From Microaerobacter geothermalis (GTDB taxonomy: Bacteria; Bacillota; Bacilli; DSM-22679): 64,000 nucleotides of DNA. Both the position numbers and the translations under genes were made by a program. The notes beneath the pieces are model-generated. The model was not told where the DNA came from, ran no database searches, and saw only the letters and a list, made by a program, of their open reading frames with translations. Positions 55,839 to 64,000 of this stretch are shown here, piece after piece; the first letter of the stretch is position 1; the number at the start of each line of letters is the position of its first letter. The stretch lies in the NCBI RefSeq assembly GCF_021608135.1, contig NZ_JAKIHL010000002.1, positions 1 through 64,000 on the forward strand. Direction: 5' to 3'.

Positions 55839-56489
55839 ATGAAATTAAAAATTAAAGTATACTCCGATTATGTTTGACCTTATTGTTTCCTGGCGGAGGA
55901 TCCGCTAGAAAAGGCAACAAGGGGAAAGGATGTATCTATTGAATGGATGCCATTCGAACTGAGACCTTACCCGACACCAACTTTAGAACCTAAAGGAGAA
56001 TATTTACAAAGGGCTTGGCGGGAATCAGTTCTTCCCCTAGCCGAAAGGTTCGGTGTGTTTATGAAACTGCCAGAAGTTTCTCCTCAACCCCATACCCATT
56101 TAGCCTTTGAAGGATATCAATATGCCAAACAATACGGTAAGGGAAATGAATATAATCACTCGATCTTCTCAGCCTTCTTTCAAAAGGGAGAAAACATTGG
56201 CGATATAAATGTCCTAACCCGCTTGGCTAAAGAAATCGGCCTAAATCAAGATGAATTTCGGCAGGCATTAAGAGAAAGAAAGTATAGGGAATCTCATCAA
56301 CTGGCATTGAAGCATGCCTATGAAGAAGCCAGAATTACTGCGGTACCTACCTTTTTTATTGGAACGAGAAGACTGCAGGGCTTGCATCCGGCCGAATCAC
56401 TAAAGATAATCATCGAAGAAGAGTTATCCAAGCTGAATAGTGACAAGATTCCCGAAGGTTTTTCTTGTGAAATCAACGGAAATTGCTAA
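55839..56489 (+). CDS. FrnE/DsbA-like thioredoxin-fold oxidoreductase with in-frame UGA (selenocysteine) in UxxC
   Basis: A 216-aa DsbA-family (FrnE/HCCA isomerase-like) protein. From the ATG at 55839, behind TAGGAGG, the frame reads KLKIKVYSDYV, then TGA at 55875-55877, then PYCFLAEDPLEKA. It continues in frame to PFELRPYPTP and the cis-Pro loop AVPTFFIG. The TGA falls exactly on the first cysteine of the usual CPYC active site, so the product would be UPYC. A hairpin with SECIS-like geometry follows. Taking only the part after the UGA would remove the active site. A nonsense mutation in a dying gene is the alternative, but all other positions look conserved. selA, selB, selC and selD are not in the window. 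Confidence 0.87.
55878..55922 (+). promoter_or_regulatory. Putative bacterial SECIS element
   Basis: Just after the UGA, TGGCGGA (55891-55897) and TCCGCTA (55901-55907) form a 7-bp stem (one G-U pair) with loop GGA. An outer CCTTATTG (55878-55885) pairs with CAACAAGG (55915-55922) at seven of eight positions. The apical loop begins about 19-20 nt after UGA and is G-containing, which fits the bacterial SECIS description I know. The hairpin is coding at the same time. Confidence 0.75.
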
Positions 56490-56500
56490 GAAATTTAGGT

Positions 56501-56971
56501 TTATTTACGGGGTCTGTACCCAGGGTGGGGATTTCTCCCCCTGGGTTTTTCCAGTATTTGTGACCAAATCAATCCTCGTACTACCTCTTGTTTATTCAAT
56601 ACTGGAGCTTCCCCTATTTCTGCTTCCGATCTCGTCAGATTAAATTCCTTAGAAGTTCTTTCTCCTTCCTGGGTCGTTCTATGTTTTTTTTCTTCACTTT
56701 CACTTACATTATCTTCCGTCATTGTACGATTTTCTTTCAATATGAAGATGGATTCCCCCATTTCCTTCTCCTCATTTTTCATTTGTGGAACATGATCTTT
56801 GGTCTCCTCCATTGTTGGCTCCCAAGGAATATTAACGGGAGTTGGAGCAGGACGTACCGGAGGAGGTACAGACTTTTTTCTTCTGTCAGAACCGAACATA
56901 GAAGAAAAAATACCGATGAAAAGCAGGAGTATCAACCAATTTTCAATCAAAAAATCAAGCACGGGATTCAA
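56501..56971 (-). CDS. Hypothetical protein with one N-terminal membrane span
   Basis: A 156-aa protein with one hydrophobic helix at residues 8-24 (IENWLILLLFIGIFSSMF), then a Pro-rich stretch (PPPVRPAPTPVNIP) and a charged, low-complexity tail of about 110 residues. It follows floA by 8 bp and probably forms an operon with it. No family is recognised. Its last codons overlap the terminator of the opposite selenoprotein gene. Confidence 0.6.
   Translation of the reverse strand: MNPVLDFLIENWLILLLFIGIFSSMFGSDRRKKSVPPPVRPAPTPVNIPWEPTMEETKDHVPQMKNEEKEMGESIFILKENRTMTEDNVSESEEKKHRTTQEGERTSKEFNLTRSEAEIGEAPVLNKQEVVRGLIWSQILEKPRGRNPHPGYRPRK
56518..56550 (+). terminator. Terminator of the selenoprotein transcript
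   Basis: ACCCAGGG and CCCTGGGT, with an inner GGGG/CCCC pair, form a strong GC-rich hairpin followed by TTTTT on the plus strand. It lies inside the 3' coding part of the converging 156-aa gene. Confidence 0.85.
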
Positions 56972-56979
56972 CTCCCATC

Positions 56980-57981
56980 CTATTTATTCTTATCATCGGA
57001 ATGTTTATGGGAATGACCCATCTTTCCAATGGAACCTCTCATTTCAGTATCCGCCATGATGTTTTGCATGTTCATGTAATCCATGACACCCAGCTTTCCA
57101 GTTCTGAGGGCTTCAGCCATTGCTTGAGGCACCTGGGCCTCTGCTTCTACTACCTTTGCCCTCATTTCCTGTACCCTTGCTCTCATCTCTTGCTCCTGAG
57201 CAACAGCCATTGCCCGACGTTCTTCAGCCTTGGCTTGAGCAATTCTTTTGTCTGCTTCTGCTTGGTCCGTTTGCAGTTGCGCCCCAATGTTTTTCCCCAC
57301 ATCCACATCGGCGATATCGATGGACAAAATTTCAAAGGCAGTCCCCGAATCCAAACCCTTATTTAAAACGGTATGGGATATTGAGTCCGGATTTTCCAAA
57401 ACATCTTTATGAGTTTTAGAAGAACCTATCGTGGTGACGATTCCTTCTCCAACCCTTGCAATGATCGTTTCTTCCCCGGCCCCTCCGACTAAACGATCAA
57501 TATTGGCTCTTACCGTTACCCTTGCCCTAGCTTTTACTTCAATGCCATCCATCGCAACGGCAGCCACTACCGGTGTTTCAATCACCTTAGGATTAACACT
57601 CATTTGAACAGCCTGAAGAACATCACGCCCTGCCAAATCAATGGCTGCCGCTCTTTCAAAACCTAGGGGGATATTGGCTCGTTGGGCAGCAATCAGGGCA
57701 TCAACCACCCGATCCACATTCCCTCCTGCCAAATAGTGGCTTTCCAACTGGTTGGTTGTTAAATCCAATCCGGCTTTCCTTGCCTTAATCAGCGGATTAA
57801 CAATCCGATGGGGGATCACCCTTCTTAACCGCATTCCAACCAGGGTGATGATACCAACAGGAACTCCTGAAGCCAGTGCCGAGATCCACAACATGATGGG
57901 CACAAAGGTAAAAAATACTGACAATGCGATAATAATCAACCCAACAATTAGAATAAAAGATATTGAACCTAAGCCAATCAC
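56980..57981 (-). CDS. floA: Flotillin-like protein FloA
   Basis: A 333-aa SPFH-family membrane scaffold that organises functional membrane microdomains. An N-terminal hairpin membrane segment ([33 protein letters not shown]) is followed by the PHB domain and a coiled coil ([20 protein letters not shown]). It is encoded downstream of nfeD, its functional partner, as in Bacillus. Confidence 0.96.
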   Translation of the reverse strand: MIGLGSISFILIVGLIIIALSVFFTFVPIMLWISALASGVPVGIITLVGMRLRRVIPHRIVNPLIKARKAGLDLTTNQLESHYLAGGNVDRVVDALIAAQRANIPLGFERAAAIDLAGRDVLQAVQMSVNPKVIETPVVAAVAMDGIEVKARARVTVRANIDRLVGGAGEETIIARVGEGIVTTIGSSKTHKDVLENPDSISHTVLNKGLDSGTAFEILSIDIADVDVGKNIGAQLQTDQAEADKRIAQAKAEERRAMAVAQEQEMRARVQEMRAKVVEAEAQVPQAMAEALRTGKLGVMDYMNMQNIMADTEMRGSIGKMGHSHKHSDDKNK

Positions 57982-58060
57982 GACTTTTACCTCCTCATTT
58001 AAATCATTATTATTTAAGACTCCATTTGAAGCACTTATCTTATCCTGCTTGGATCAACGG

Positions 58061-59395
58061 TTACCCATCTTCTTTTCTTTCTCTCACCACAAGACGTGTA
58101 CCTTCAACCAAAACCACACGTATAGGCCGATTCGCAGAAATAAAACCGCCTTCACTGACGACATCTACTCTTTCACCGGCTATCTCTCCAGTACCGGCAG
58201 GACGAAGCGGGGTAATAGAAATCCCGTCTTTTCCAAGTAACTGCTGATAATCTTTAGGAGCTACATACCCTGACTCACGAATCTGTTCATCCTTCAATAT
58301 AAAACGATTCCATATCCCTCGATGACCAAAATATTTGAAGATAATAAATCCAACGATAAAAGCAACAACGGTAGCAATACCAAGGGAAGTAAGTCCATAG
58401 ACAGTATCATAAGAAGCCATCACCAAACCGGTGATCATGGCGATGATCCCAAGGAAGCCAAATATTCCAAAACCTGGTACGAAGATCTCTATAACCAAAA
58501 GAAGAATACCTGCTATAAAGAGAAAGATATCCTCCCATCCTGCAAAACCGGCTAAATAGTGACCAAAAAAATACAGGGCAAAGGCAGATATTCCAACGAT
58601 TCCAGGAACACCAAATCCAGGAGCAAGCAATTCAAAGATGATTCCCCCTAAACCAATGGCAAATAAAATGGGAATGACATATGGATTGGTTACAATCCTA
58701 GCCAGCTTTTCGGCAGTTGTCAGCTTTTCTTCTACAACTTCTGCATCCTTTAATCCTATAAACGCAAGGACTTCTTCCCTGGTTGAAGCGATTGTGTCAG
58801 CATATCCCAGTCTCTTAGCCTCTTTGGCATCCAATGTAATCAATTCACCCTTTTGGGTTACACCCGGAATCTCTACATCTGGGTTAACCATTCCTTCGGC
58901 AATTAGAGGATTTCTTCCATTCAGTTCAGCCGCTGATACCATCTTTTTCGTCCATGTGGAAACCACCTTTTTGTCAGCCATATTTCCTGCCAAGTCAATG
59001 GGTGCTGCTGCTCCCATTGTGCTTCCCGGTGCCATGGCAATCGTGCTGGCATTTAGAGCTATATAGGTGCCGGCCGAGATGGCTTCATCCTTGATAAATG
59101 CGGTAACAGGAATGGCACTAAACCGGATCAATTCCCCGATATCCCAAGCTGCTGACACTTCACCACCTAACGTATCAATTTCTAAAATAATGGCATCGGC
59201 ACCAGCTTCTTCCGCTTCAGTAAAGGATCTTTCCAAAAAAGCTTGAAGCCCCCTCTCTACACCCTGCTCTACAGGAATGACATAAACCAGCTCGCCGGCT
59301 GCCGAAGCGGGAGAGGTTGAAAATGGGATTAGACCTGTTATAACAAAAAGGGAATATAGCAATAAGAGAATTCTCCGCCGTTCAATCTTTAACAT
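58061..59395 (-). CDS. nfeD: NfeD-family membrane serine protease
   Basis: A 444-aa long-form NfeD. A signal sequence is followed by a ClpP-like protease domain (IILEIDTLGGEVSAAWDIGE; the Ser of KDEAISAGTYIAL is the likely nucleophile), four or five membrane spans (about residues 230-370) and a C-terminal NfeD OB-fold (GISITPLRPAGTGEI, VDVVSEGGFI). I prefer the ATG at 59395 behind GGGAGGG; an ATG at 59458 is less likely. It works with FloA, encoded downstream. Confidence 0.93.
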   Translation of the reverse strand: MLKIERRRILLLLYSLFVITGLIPFSTSPASAAGELVYVIPVEQGVERGLQAFLERSFTEAEEAGADAIILEIDTLGGEVSAAWDIGELIRFSAIPVTAFIKDEAISAGTYIALNASTIAMAPGSTMGAAAPIDLAGNMADKKVVSTWTKKMVSAAELNGRNPLIAEGMVNPDVEIPGVTQKGELITLDAKEAKRLGYADTIASTREEVLAFIGLKDAEVVEEKLTTAEKLARIVTNPYVIPILFAIGLGGIIFELLAPGFGVPGIVGISAFALYFFGHYLAGFAGWEDIFLFIAGILLLVIEIFVPGFGIFGFLGIIAMITGLVMASYDTVYGLTSLGIATVVAFIVGFIIFKYFGHRGIWNRFILKDEQIRESGYVAPKDYQQLLGKDGISITPLRPAGTGEIAGERVDVVSEGGFISANRPIRVVLVEGTRLVVRERKEDG

Positions 59396-59605
59396 TCCAT
59401 TTCCCTCCCTTCTTCTTTGTTCCACTTCTATACGTTTTCCAATCATAAAAAGTTTCATAAACTATTATTCCATTATCACAATAATAAAAAGCGGTATTTC
59501 GTAAAAATATCTCCACTTATGAGATTATTTTTAGAAATAAACCGCTTCATTCAGTCAATGGTTCGCCTTATTCATTTTATCATTTATGAAAGGAAGCATC
59601 CACGG

Positions 59606-61006
59606 TTAAGATTGCTCATTCATCTGTTTTTCTTGCATCATCACTTGCACGTATAAAGCAGCTTCAAGACGTTTCTTAATCATTTCACAGTAGAAAGAGT
59701 TGACTTGAGTCAGATCGTTGTGAAAGTTATAATGCATCACATGACAACCACCACAGCACAAATATTTAGCCCAGCAGTCTCTGCAGGCAGGCTTTTGATG
59801 CACCGTGATTTCCTGGAATGTTTCGCCAATATCTCCCCGGGTGATTCCTTCATCAAGATGACCCATTTTCATCTCCTGAATCCCAACAAATTGGTGACAG
59901 GGATAAATGTCCCCTTCAGGAGTAACAGCAATGTAATGAAAACCGGCTCCACAGCCCGAAAGGCGTTTGGCATAACACGGACCATCTTCAAGATCAATCT
60001 CAAAATGATGAAATGATATTTCCTTTTCTGTGCCCAAACGTTCAACTACCAGGTCTGTTAAACGATCATATTCTTCCTTTATTTGAGATAAATGCTCTTC
60101 CCTTAAACTGTATTTTCTGCCTTCAGGAAGAACAACTGGCTCCATAGAAATTCTACTAAATCCCATATCCGCTAGAAACTGTACATCGTTGGAGAAATCT
60201 AAATTTTCACTGGTAAATGTTCCTCTTAAATAAGTATAGGTCCCTATACCATATCTTTTGTCCTGACTTCCCCTTCTATTGGACATCAGTCTCTGCAAAT
60301 TGGGCAAGATGGTGGAAAAAGATCCGCTTCCATCAGCCTGTGGTCTCATTTTGTCATTCACTTCCGGCCTTCCGTCAAGGCTAAGAACAAGGTTGATGTT
60401 TTCTTCATTCAGAAATTGCTCCACTTCCTCGGTTAAATGGGTTCCATTGGTGGTTAGTGAAAAGGAAAATTTCTTCCCCGTTTCTTTTTCCTTGAGTCGT
60501 CCGTATGCCACCAGTTCTTTAATCACCTCAAAATTGAGCAGTGGTTCCCCCCCAAAGAAATCGACTTCCAAAACAGGGCTCTCCTTGGAAAGACGAATAA
60601 GAAAATCCAAAGCTTTCTTTCCCGTCTCTACGGTCATCATCATTCTCTTCTGACCATAAGGACCGGTTCCGGCAAAACAGTACCGGCAGCGCAAATTGCA
60701 ATCATGGGAGACATGCAGGCACATCCCAGATATACTTCCGTGATTGAGACGTATATCTGTCGGCAAGGACTGTTCAGTATACAGAACCCCTTCTTTAATC
60801 AGTTCTTCTACTTCATGAATCGCTTCCTGTACTGCTGCCTCCCCGAATTCTTTGGATAAAGAATCCATCAATTCCCCTTTATCCGTTGACGGATAACGAT
60901 GGATAACCTCTGCAGCCAAGTCATCAACAGAAAAGAGAGAGTTGCTGTTTACATCCAATACAATGTTTTTTCCACGATGTTTAAAGAGATGAACAATGGC
61001 AGACAT
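59606..61006 (-). CDS. SCIFF-peptide radical SAM maturase (thioether cross-link forming)
   Basis: A radical SAM/SPASM enzyme of about 466 aa. The N-terminal peptide-recognition region (SAIVHLFKHRGKNIVLDVNS) precedes the [4Fe-4S] motif CNLRCRYC (Cys-3x-Cys-2x-Cys). The C-terminal SPASM domain has many Cys, including CGAGFHYIAVTPEGDIYPC and CRDCWAKYLCCGGCHVMHYN. Relatives insert a thioether between a Cys and a Thr of the SCIFF peptide. I prefer the ATG at 61006, by family; an ATG at 61033 would overlap the peptide gene by 20 bp. The peptide gene is immediately upstream. Confidence 0.92.
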   Translation of the reverse strand: MSAIVHLFKHRGKNIVLDVNSNSLFSVDDLAAEVIHRYPSTDKGELMDSLSKEFGEAAVQEAIHEVEELIKEGVLYTEQSLPTDIRLNHGSISGMCLHVSHDCNLRCRYCFAGTGPYGQKRMMMTVETGKKALDFLIRLSKESPVLEVDFFGGEPLLNFEVIKELVAYGRLKEKETGKKFSFSLTTNGTHLTEEVEQFLNEENINLVLSLDGRPEVNDKMRPQADGSGSFSTILPNLQRLMSNRRGSQDKRYGIGTYTYLRGTFTSENLDFSNDVQFLADMGFSRISMEPVVLPEGRKYSLREEHLSQIKEEYDRLTDLVVERLGTEKEISFHHFEIDLEDGPCYAKRLSGCGAGFHYIAVTPEGDIYPCHQFVGIQEMKMGHLDEGITRGDIGETFQEITVHQKPACRDCWAKYLCCGGCHVMHYNFHNDLTQVNSFYCEMIKKRLEAALYVQVMMQEKQMNEQS

Positions 61007-61013
61007 CCTTTTA

Positions 61014-61175
61014 TTAAGCTTCCTTCTTTTCATTCACCTTTTTGTAGCACATCGAGCTGGCTACAGTCAGGGATGATTTACATGCAGACTGACAAGATGC
61101 TGTACAATAGGCACAATCACCCCAGATTTGTGTCTCCTGAAGACGATTGAGACGAATGACCTTAATATGTTTCAT
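61014..61175 (-). CDS. SCIFF-like ribosomal precursor peptide with five cysteines
   Basis: A 53-aa peptide. It begins MKHIKVIRLNRLQE, the leader typical of SCIFF peptides. The core has Cys at 21, 24, 28, 32 and 43: CAYC, TASC, QSAC, then KSSLTVASSMC. The usual fifth cysteine (position 36) is leucine. Cys32 and Thr37, the pair joined in the clostridial peptide I recall, are both kept. The C-terminus is extended with KKVNEKKEA. The start is ATG at 61175, with AGGAGG in the adjacent leader. It is too short for ordinary gene finding. Confidence 0.88.
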   Translation of the reverse strand: MKHIKVIRLNRLQETQIWGDCAYCTASCQSACKSSLTVASSMCYKKVNEKKEA

Positions 61176-61214
61176 TCTTTTACTCCTCCTTGATTGGTAA
61201 TGATTTCTTTCTCT

Positions 61215-61260
61215 CTCTCACCAAACATTATGAATAGAAATCAAAAATAATACAATAGTT
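61215..61260 (-). promoter_or_regulatory. Candidate promoter of the SCIFF operon
   Basis: On the minus strand, TTGTAT and CATAAT are 17 nt apart, about 50 bp before the SCIFF start codon. The match is modest. Confidence 0.45.
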
Positions 61261-61351
61261 TTAACTAAATTCATGGATCTTAACGAGTATAATTCGATTT
61301 ATAAAGAAATACCAAAGGGTTTATGGACTAAAGTATCCATGGATATAGACA

Positions 61352-61379
61352 AAAAGCCAGGTGAGCTCACCTGACTTTT
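61352..61379 (-). terminator. Terminator after yqeY
   Basis: AAAAGTCAGGTGAGCTCACCTGGCTTTTTG on the minus strand is an almost perfect palindrome with T run, 23 bp after the yqeY stop. It separates rpsU-yqeY from the SCIFF genes. Confidence 0.9.
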
Positions 61380-61402
61380 ATATTGTAAATCATGATAAAT
61401 TC

Positions 61403-61846
61403 CTATTGTAACAATTGTTGAACTATCTGGTTGACCAATTTCCCATCAGCACGACCCTTTACCTTTGGCATAAGAGCCCCCATTACTTTGCCCATTTCAG
61501 CTTTTGAGCTGGCACCTATTTCTGTGATGGTTTGCTCAACCAAGCGACGAAGTTCCTCTTCACTCAACTGCTCAGGCAGGTATTTAACAAGGATGTCGAT
61601 CTCTTCCTTTACCTTTTCAACAAGATCTTCCCTGCCTGCTTTTTCAAATTCCTGGAGGGAATCACGTCTCTGCTTTAACTCGCGATTGAGCACAGCAAGC
61701 ACTTCATCTTCAGACAACTCTTTGCGCGCTTCTATTTCGGCATTCTTTACAGCAGAGCGCACCATTCTGATGACGGAGAGTTTTACCTTATCTTTGTCCT
61801 TCATCGCCTGCTTCATATCTTCATTTAATCTTTCTATTAAAGACAC
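61403..61846 (-). CDS. yqeY: YqeY (GatB-like tRNA-amidotransferase-related) protein
   Basis: A 147-aa protein with the GatB/YqeY domain ([60 protein letters not shown]). It resembles the tRNA-binding tail of amidotransferase subunit B; the precise role is unsettled. It follows rpsU by 15 bp, as in Bacillus. Confidence 0.95.
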   Translation of the reverse strand: MSLIERLNEDMKQAMKDKDKVKLSVIRMVRSAVKNAEIEARKELSEDEVLAVLNRELKQRRDSLQEFEKAGREDLVEKVKEEIDILVKYLPEQLSEEELRRLVEQTITEIGASSKAEMGKVMGALMPKVKGRADGKLVNQIVQQLLQ

Positions 61847-61861
61847 GATAAGAACCTCCTA

Positions 61862-62038
61862 TTAGTAAACCTTCCTCTTACGAGCTGCTTCCGATTTTTT
61901 CTTACGGCGCACGCTTGGCTTTTCGTAATGTTTACGTTTTTTTACCTCTGCCAAAACGCCGTCCTTTGCGCAAGAGCGTTTAAAGCGGCGAAGTGCACTA
62001 TCCAGGGATTCGTTTTTACGAACACGAGTCTCAGCCAC
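61862..62038 (-). CDS. rpsU: 30S ribosomal protein S21
   Basis: A 58-aa small-subunit protein, start GTG at 62038 behind GGAGGGAGGG. It reads [20 protein letters not shown], then the basic C-terminus [13 protein letters not shown]. It is typical in length for Firmicutes and is too short for most gene tracks. It heads the conserved chromosomal block. Confidence 0.96.
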   Translation of the reverse strand: MAETRVRKNESLDSALRRFKRSCAKDGVLAEVKKRKHYEKPSVRRKKKSEAARKRKVY

Positions 62039-62128
62039 AATTTTCCCTCCCTCCGCTTAACCATAAACAGCTCTACCCTTTTGGGCAAAGTCTGTCAAAG
62101 TTCATTATATTATAGAGGGGTTAGGAAA

Positions 62129-62470
62129 TCAACCTTGACCTGGTGTTCCCAATTTTCCGCCGCTTAATACATGAAAATGGATGTGGAAAACCTCTTGGCC
62201 ACCTTCTTTTCCACAATTATTAATGACTCGGAATCCTTTCAATTCCAACTCTCTGGCGAGCTTTTGAACTGTTGAATGAATCTTGCCCATTAGGGGCAGA
62301 TCCTGTTCTTCCACATCCATATAGGTAGGAATGTGCTTTTTAGGAATGACCAGAAAATGTACATCCGCTTTCGGATGAATATCGTAAAAGGCCATCACAT
62401 CATCATCTTCATAAATCTTTTGGGAAGGAATTTCTCCCGCAACAATTTTACAAAAAATACAATCCCTCAC
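62129..62470 (-). CDS. HIT-family protein (HinT-like)
   Basis: A 113-aa nucleotide phosphoramidase or hydrolase. The opening MRDCIFCKIVAGEIPSQKIY and the active-site triad motif HIHFHVLSG (His-x-His-x-His) are diagnostic. It cleaves AMP-linked substrates. It precedes rpsU with a 90-bp spacer. Confidence 0.95.
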   Translation of the reverse strand: MRDCIFCKIVAGEIPSQKIYEDDDVMAFYDIHPKADVHFLVIPKKHIPTYMDVEEQDLPLMGKIHSTVQKLARELELKGFRVINNCGKEGGQEVFHIHFHVLSGGKLGTPGQG

Positions 62471-62533
62471 TCAAAACGCCTCCTTTATTACTTTTCCAAA
62501 AACTTCTCATTTTTATTAGCATATTTCGATCCA

Positions 62534-63031
62534 TTATTGCTTAAATTCCTTATCATAAAATTGAATGACCTCATCCAGCCATTCACCCAAATGGGGCTTT
62601 AATTCCACCACTTTTTCTTTGGCTACGTTAGGGTCATATCCATTTTCCATTAAATAAGCATAGGTACTTAATAATTCTAAGAAAGAAGAAGATTTCTCAG
62701 ACAACTTTTGAATCAGATCCTCATAATCCTGGAAACTAAATGCGGGTTGAGATTCTTCATAAGCATTTTTAAAAAGAAGTCCTTTCTCAGTAATCCGATA
62801 AAAATAGTTGTCCCCTGGCTTATCTTCCTGTAAAAATCCTTGTTCCACTAAATCATGAACCAGTCCCTGCAGCTCAAAAGAATAGGGGCCATAATGATGG
62901 TATTCATATTTGAAGGAAAAATCTAAGCCCCTGTGTTCCAGAAGGTGAATGGTTTTCTGAAGCCTTTTTCTCCCGCTTAATTCTTTTACCCTGTCAAAAA
63001 AGGTAAGCAGCTGATAAGCCTTTTCGAACAC
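62534..63031 (-). CDS. ywgA: YwgA-like protein
   Basis: A 165-aa protein (YQLLTFFDRVKELSGRKRLQKT, YEYHHYGPYSFELQGLVHDL) with a winged-helix-like character. In Bacillus, ywgA lies next to the HD phosphohydrolase gene ywfO; here the same HD gene is 21 bp upstream, so the pair is conserved. The function is unknown. Confidence 0.8.
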   Translation of the reverse strand: MFEKAYQLLTFFDRVKELSGRKRLQKTIHLLEHRGLDFSFKYEYHHYGPYSFELQGLVHDLVEQGFLQEDKPGDNYFYRITEKGLLFKNAYEESQPAFSFQDYEDLIQKLSEKSSSFLELLSTYAYLMENGYDPNVAKEKVVELKPHLGEWLDEVIQFYDKEFKQ

Positions 63032-63052
63032 GGTAAATCCCCCCTTCCAAAG

Positions 63053-64000
63053 TTAGTCAACCTCCAAAATCGCATCCCGCAGATACTCTGGAACATAGTA
63101 ACCCTCGCGAATAATCTGTTTGTTTCTGATTGTTTTGATCACATCCGATACCTGGGATAATTCATATTCCTTTCCTTCTTCATCAAATAAAAATATTTGC
63201 TCAGAAGCTTCCTGTTCTTGCGGGCCCTCAAAATCATGGGGCTTGTGCATAATGTAGGTATCTTTGTAGGAACTGCTTGAAATCTCATCCCTTAACAAAA
63301 GATATTTTTGCGGAATTCCATGGGATTTCTCCGCATTTTTCGCTAGTTCCATTAAGGTAAACCAGTCCATGCTTCTCAGAATAATTTTATATAATTTCCG
63401 GTTTAATAACCGCTTTGACAAATCGGACAGGATCGGATCATCATGTTTTGCCCATCGGGATAAAAAGTACCAGATGATGTGATCATCCAGCTTCAAATAA
63501 TGAAAAAGTCCCTCATCAGATAACCCCATTTCCAAAAGCTGTTGTAAATCATCAGGGATCTCTACGGGAACTCCGCCAGTTTTTAACTCAGATACCCTTT
63601 CAAAAATTTTTTCCACTAACAATTCTGCACTTCGTGTTGTTTTATGAAAATATACATTCACATACATATAATATCTTGCCATCACAAAATCTTCGGCAAT
63701 GCTCTTTCCCTTGTCAAGATCAAGACCTACTTCCATCTCCCCGTTAATGGATCCCAGTCGAAGAGAATTGATCAGCCACTCCAAATCAAAGGTTCCATAT
63801 CCGGCACCCGTTAACTTGGAATCCCTCAGAAGGTAGTCGATTCGGTCGGTATCCAGTTGACTGGACAACAGTTTAACCACCGCTTTGGAGGAATGGGTTC
63901 GGCGAATCACTTCCGCCACTTCTTCTGAAAAGCCTGTCCGGTATGATTCCAAAACCTCTTTCACCATGGTGTCACCGGTGATTATTTTCACTGTCCACCG
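63053..64000 (-). CDS. HD-domain phosphohydrolase (YwfO-like), 5' end outside the window
   Basis: The 312 visible residues cover the middle and C-terminal part of a dNTPase-like HD protein. QLDTDRIDYLLRDSKLTGAGYG is the conserved Asp motif after the HD core, followed by a helical tail. The frame stays open to the window end (ACA GTG AAA), and the N-terminal HD motif is expected beyond. The family is related to dGTPase/SAMHD1-like enzymes. The downstream neighbour is ywgA, as in Bacillus. Confidence 0.87.
   Translation of the reverse strand, partial: RWTVKIITGDTMVKEVLESYRTGFSEEVAEVIRRTHSSKAVVKLLSSQLDTDRIDYLLRDSKLTGAGYGTFDLEWLINSLRLGSINGEMEVGLDLDKGKSIAEDFVMARYYMYVNVYFHKTTRSAELLVEKIFERVSELKTGGVPVEIPDDLQQLLEMGLSDEGLFHYLKLDDHIIWYFLSRWAKHDDPILSDLSKRLLNRKLYKIILRSMDWFTLMELAKNAEKSHGIPQKYLLLRDEISSSSYKDTYIMHKPHDFEGPQEQEASEQIFLFDEEGKEYELSQVSDVIKTIRNKQIIREGYYVPEYLRDAILEVD

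Noticed and set aside
59606-61033. Longer maturase reading from the ATG at 61033
   Set aside because: It would overlap the SCIFF peptide gene by 20 bp and has a poor ribosome site. The family N-terminus begins at the ATG at 61006. Neither start has an ideal Shine-Dalgarno, so this is not certain.

Overview
The window comes from an endospore-forming Bacillota of Bacillales type. It carries sleB, the sporulation genes yqfC and yqfD, and an almost complete Bacillus-like macromolecular-synthesis block. Read on the minus strand, that block runs rpsU, yqeY, nfeD, floA, yqfC, yqfD, phoH, pgpH, ybeY, dgkA, cdd, era, yqzL, recO, glyQ, glyS, then ccpN, yqfL, ppdK, and finally dnaG and rpoD. Two features are more usual in Clostridia or other anaerobes: a SCIFF-type peptide with its radical SAM maturase, and a gene with an in-frame UGA at a redox-active cysteine position, best read as a selenoprotein. 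I infer a low-GC, probably facultatively anaerobic, possibly thermophilic Bacillales relative. I cannot name the genus.

Layout. 0-5.5 kb: a truncated unknown gene, a secreted thermonuclease, sleB, psd, a LexA-boxed Y-family polymerase and a membrane protein. 5.5-8.5 kb: rpoD and dnaG. 8.8-15.2 kb: a maltodextrin-type module (GH15 enzyme, binding protein, two permeases, LacI repressor) with perfect palindromic operators. 15.4-19.5 kb: ppdK, yqfL and ccpN, three adjacent genes with non-AUG starts (TTG, ATT and ATC). 19.6-42 kb: a block absent from the Bacillus order, holding a TIM-barrel protein, trmB, a YefM/YoeB-like toxin-antitoxin pair, a MerR plus thioredoxin-like pair, two chemotaxis-type receptors, and a 16-kb acyl-CoA/KASIII/Liv-transporter cluster with TetR and STAND-SARP regulators. 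42-62 kb: the conserved block, interrupted by a divergent segment (AEC transporter and selenoprotein) and by the SCIFF pair. 62-64 kb: a HIT protein, a YwgA-like protein and a truncated HD phosphohydrolase.

The most distinctive structural feature is a dispersed, nearly palindromic repeat of about 200 bp. There are five full-length copies (one strongly diverged), two internally deleted copies and at least one end remnant in 64 kb. The arms differ between copies but stay complementary within each copy, and a central core is conserved. Copies sit inside operons: between the glycyl T-box and glyQ, between yqfC and yqfD, between cdd and dgkA, and inside the acyl-CoA cluster. Coordinates use my preferred starts, chosen from ribosome binding sites and family alignment remembered from knowledge. 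No database search was possible.
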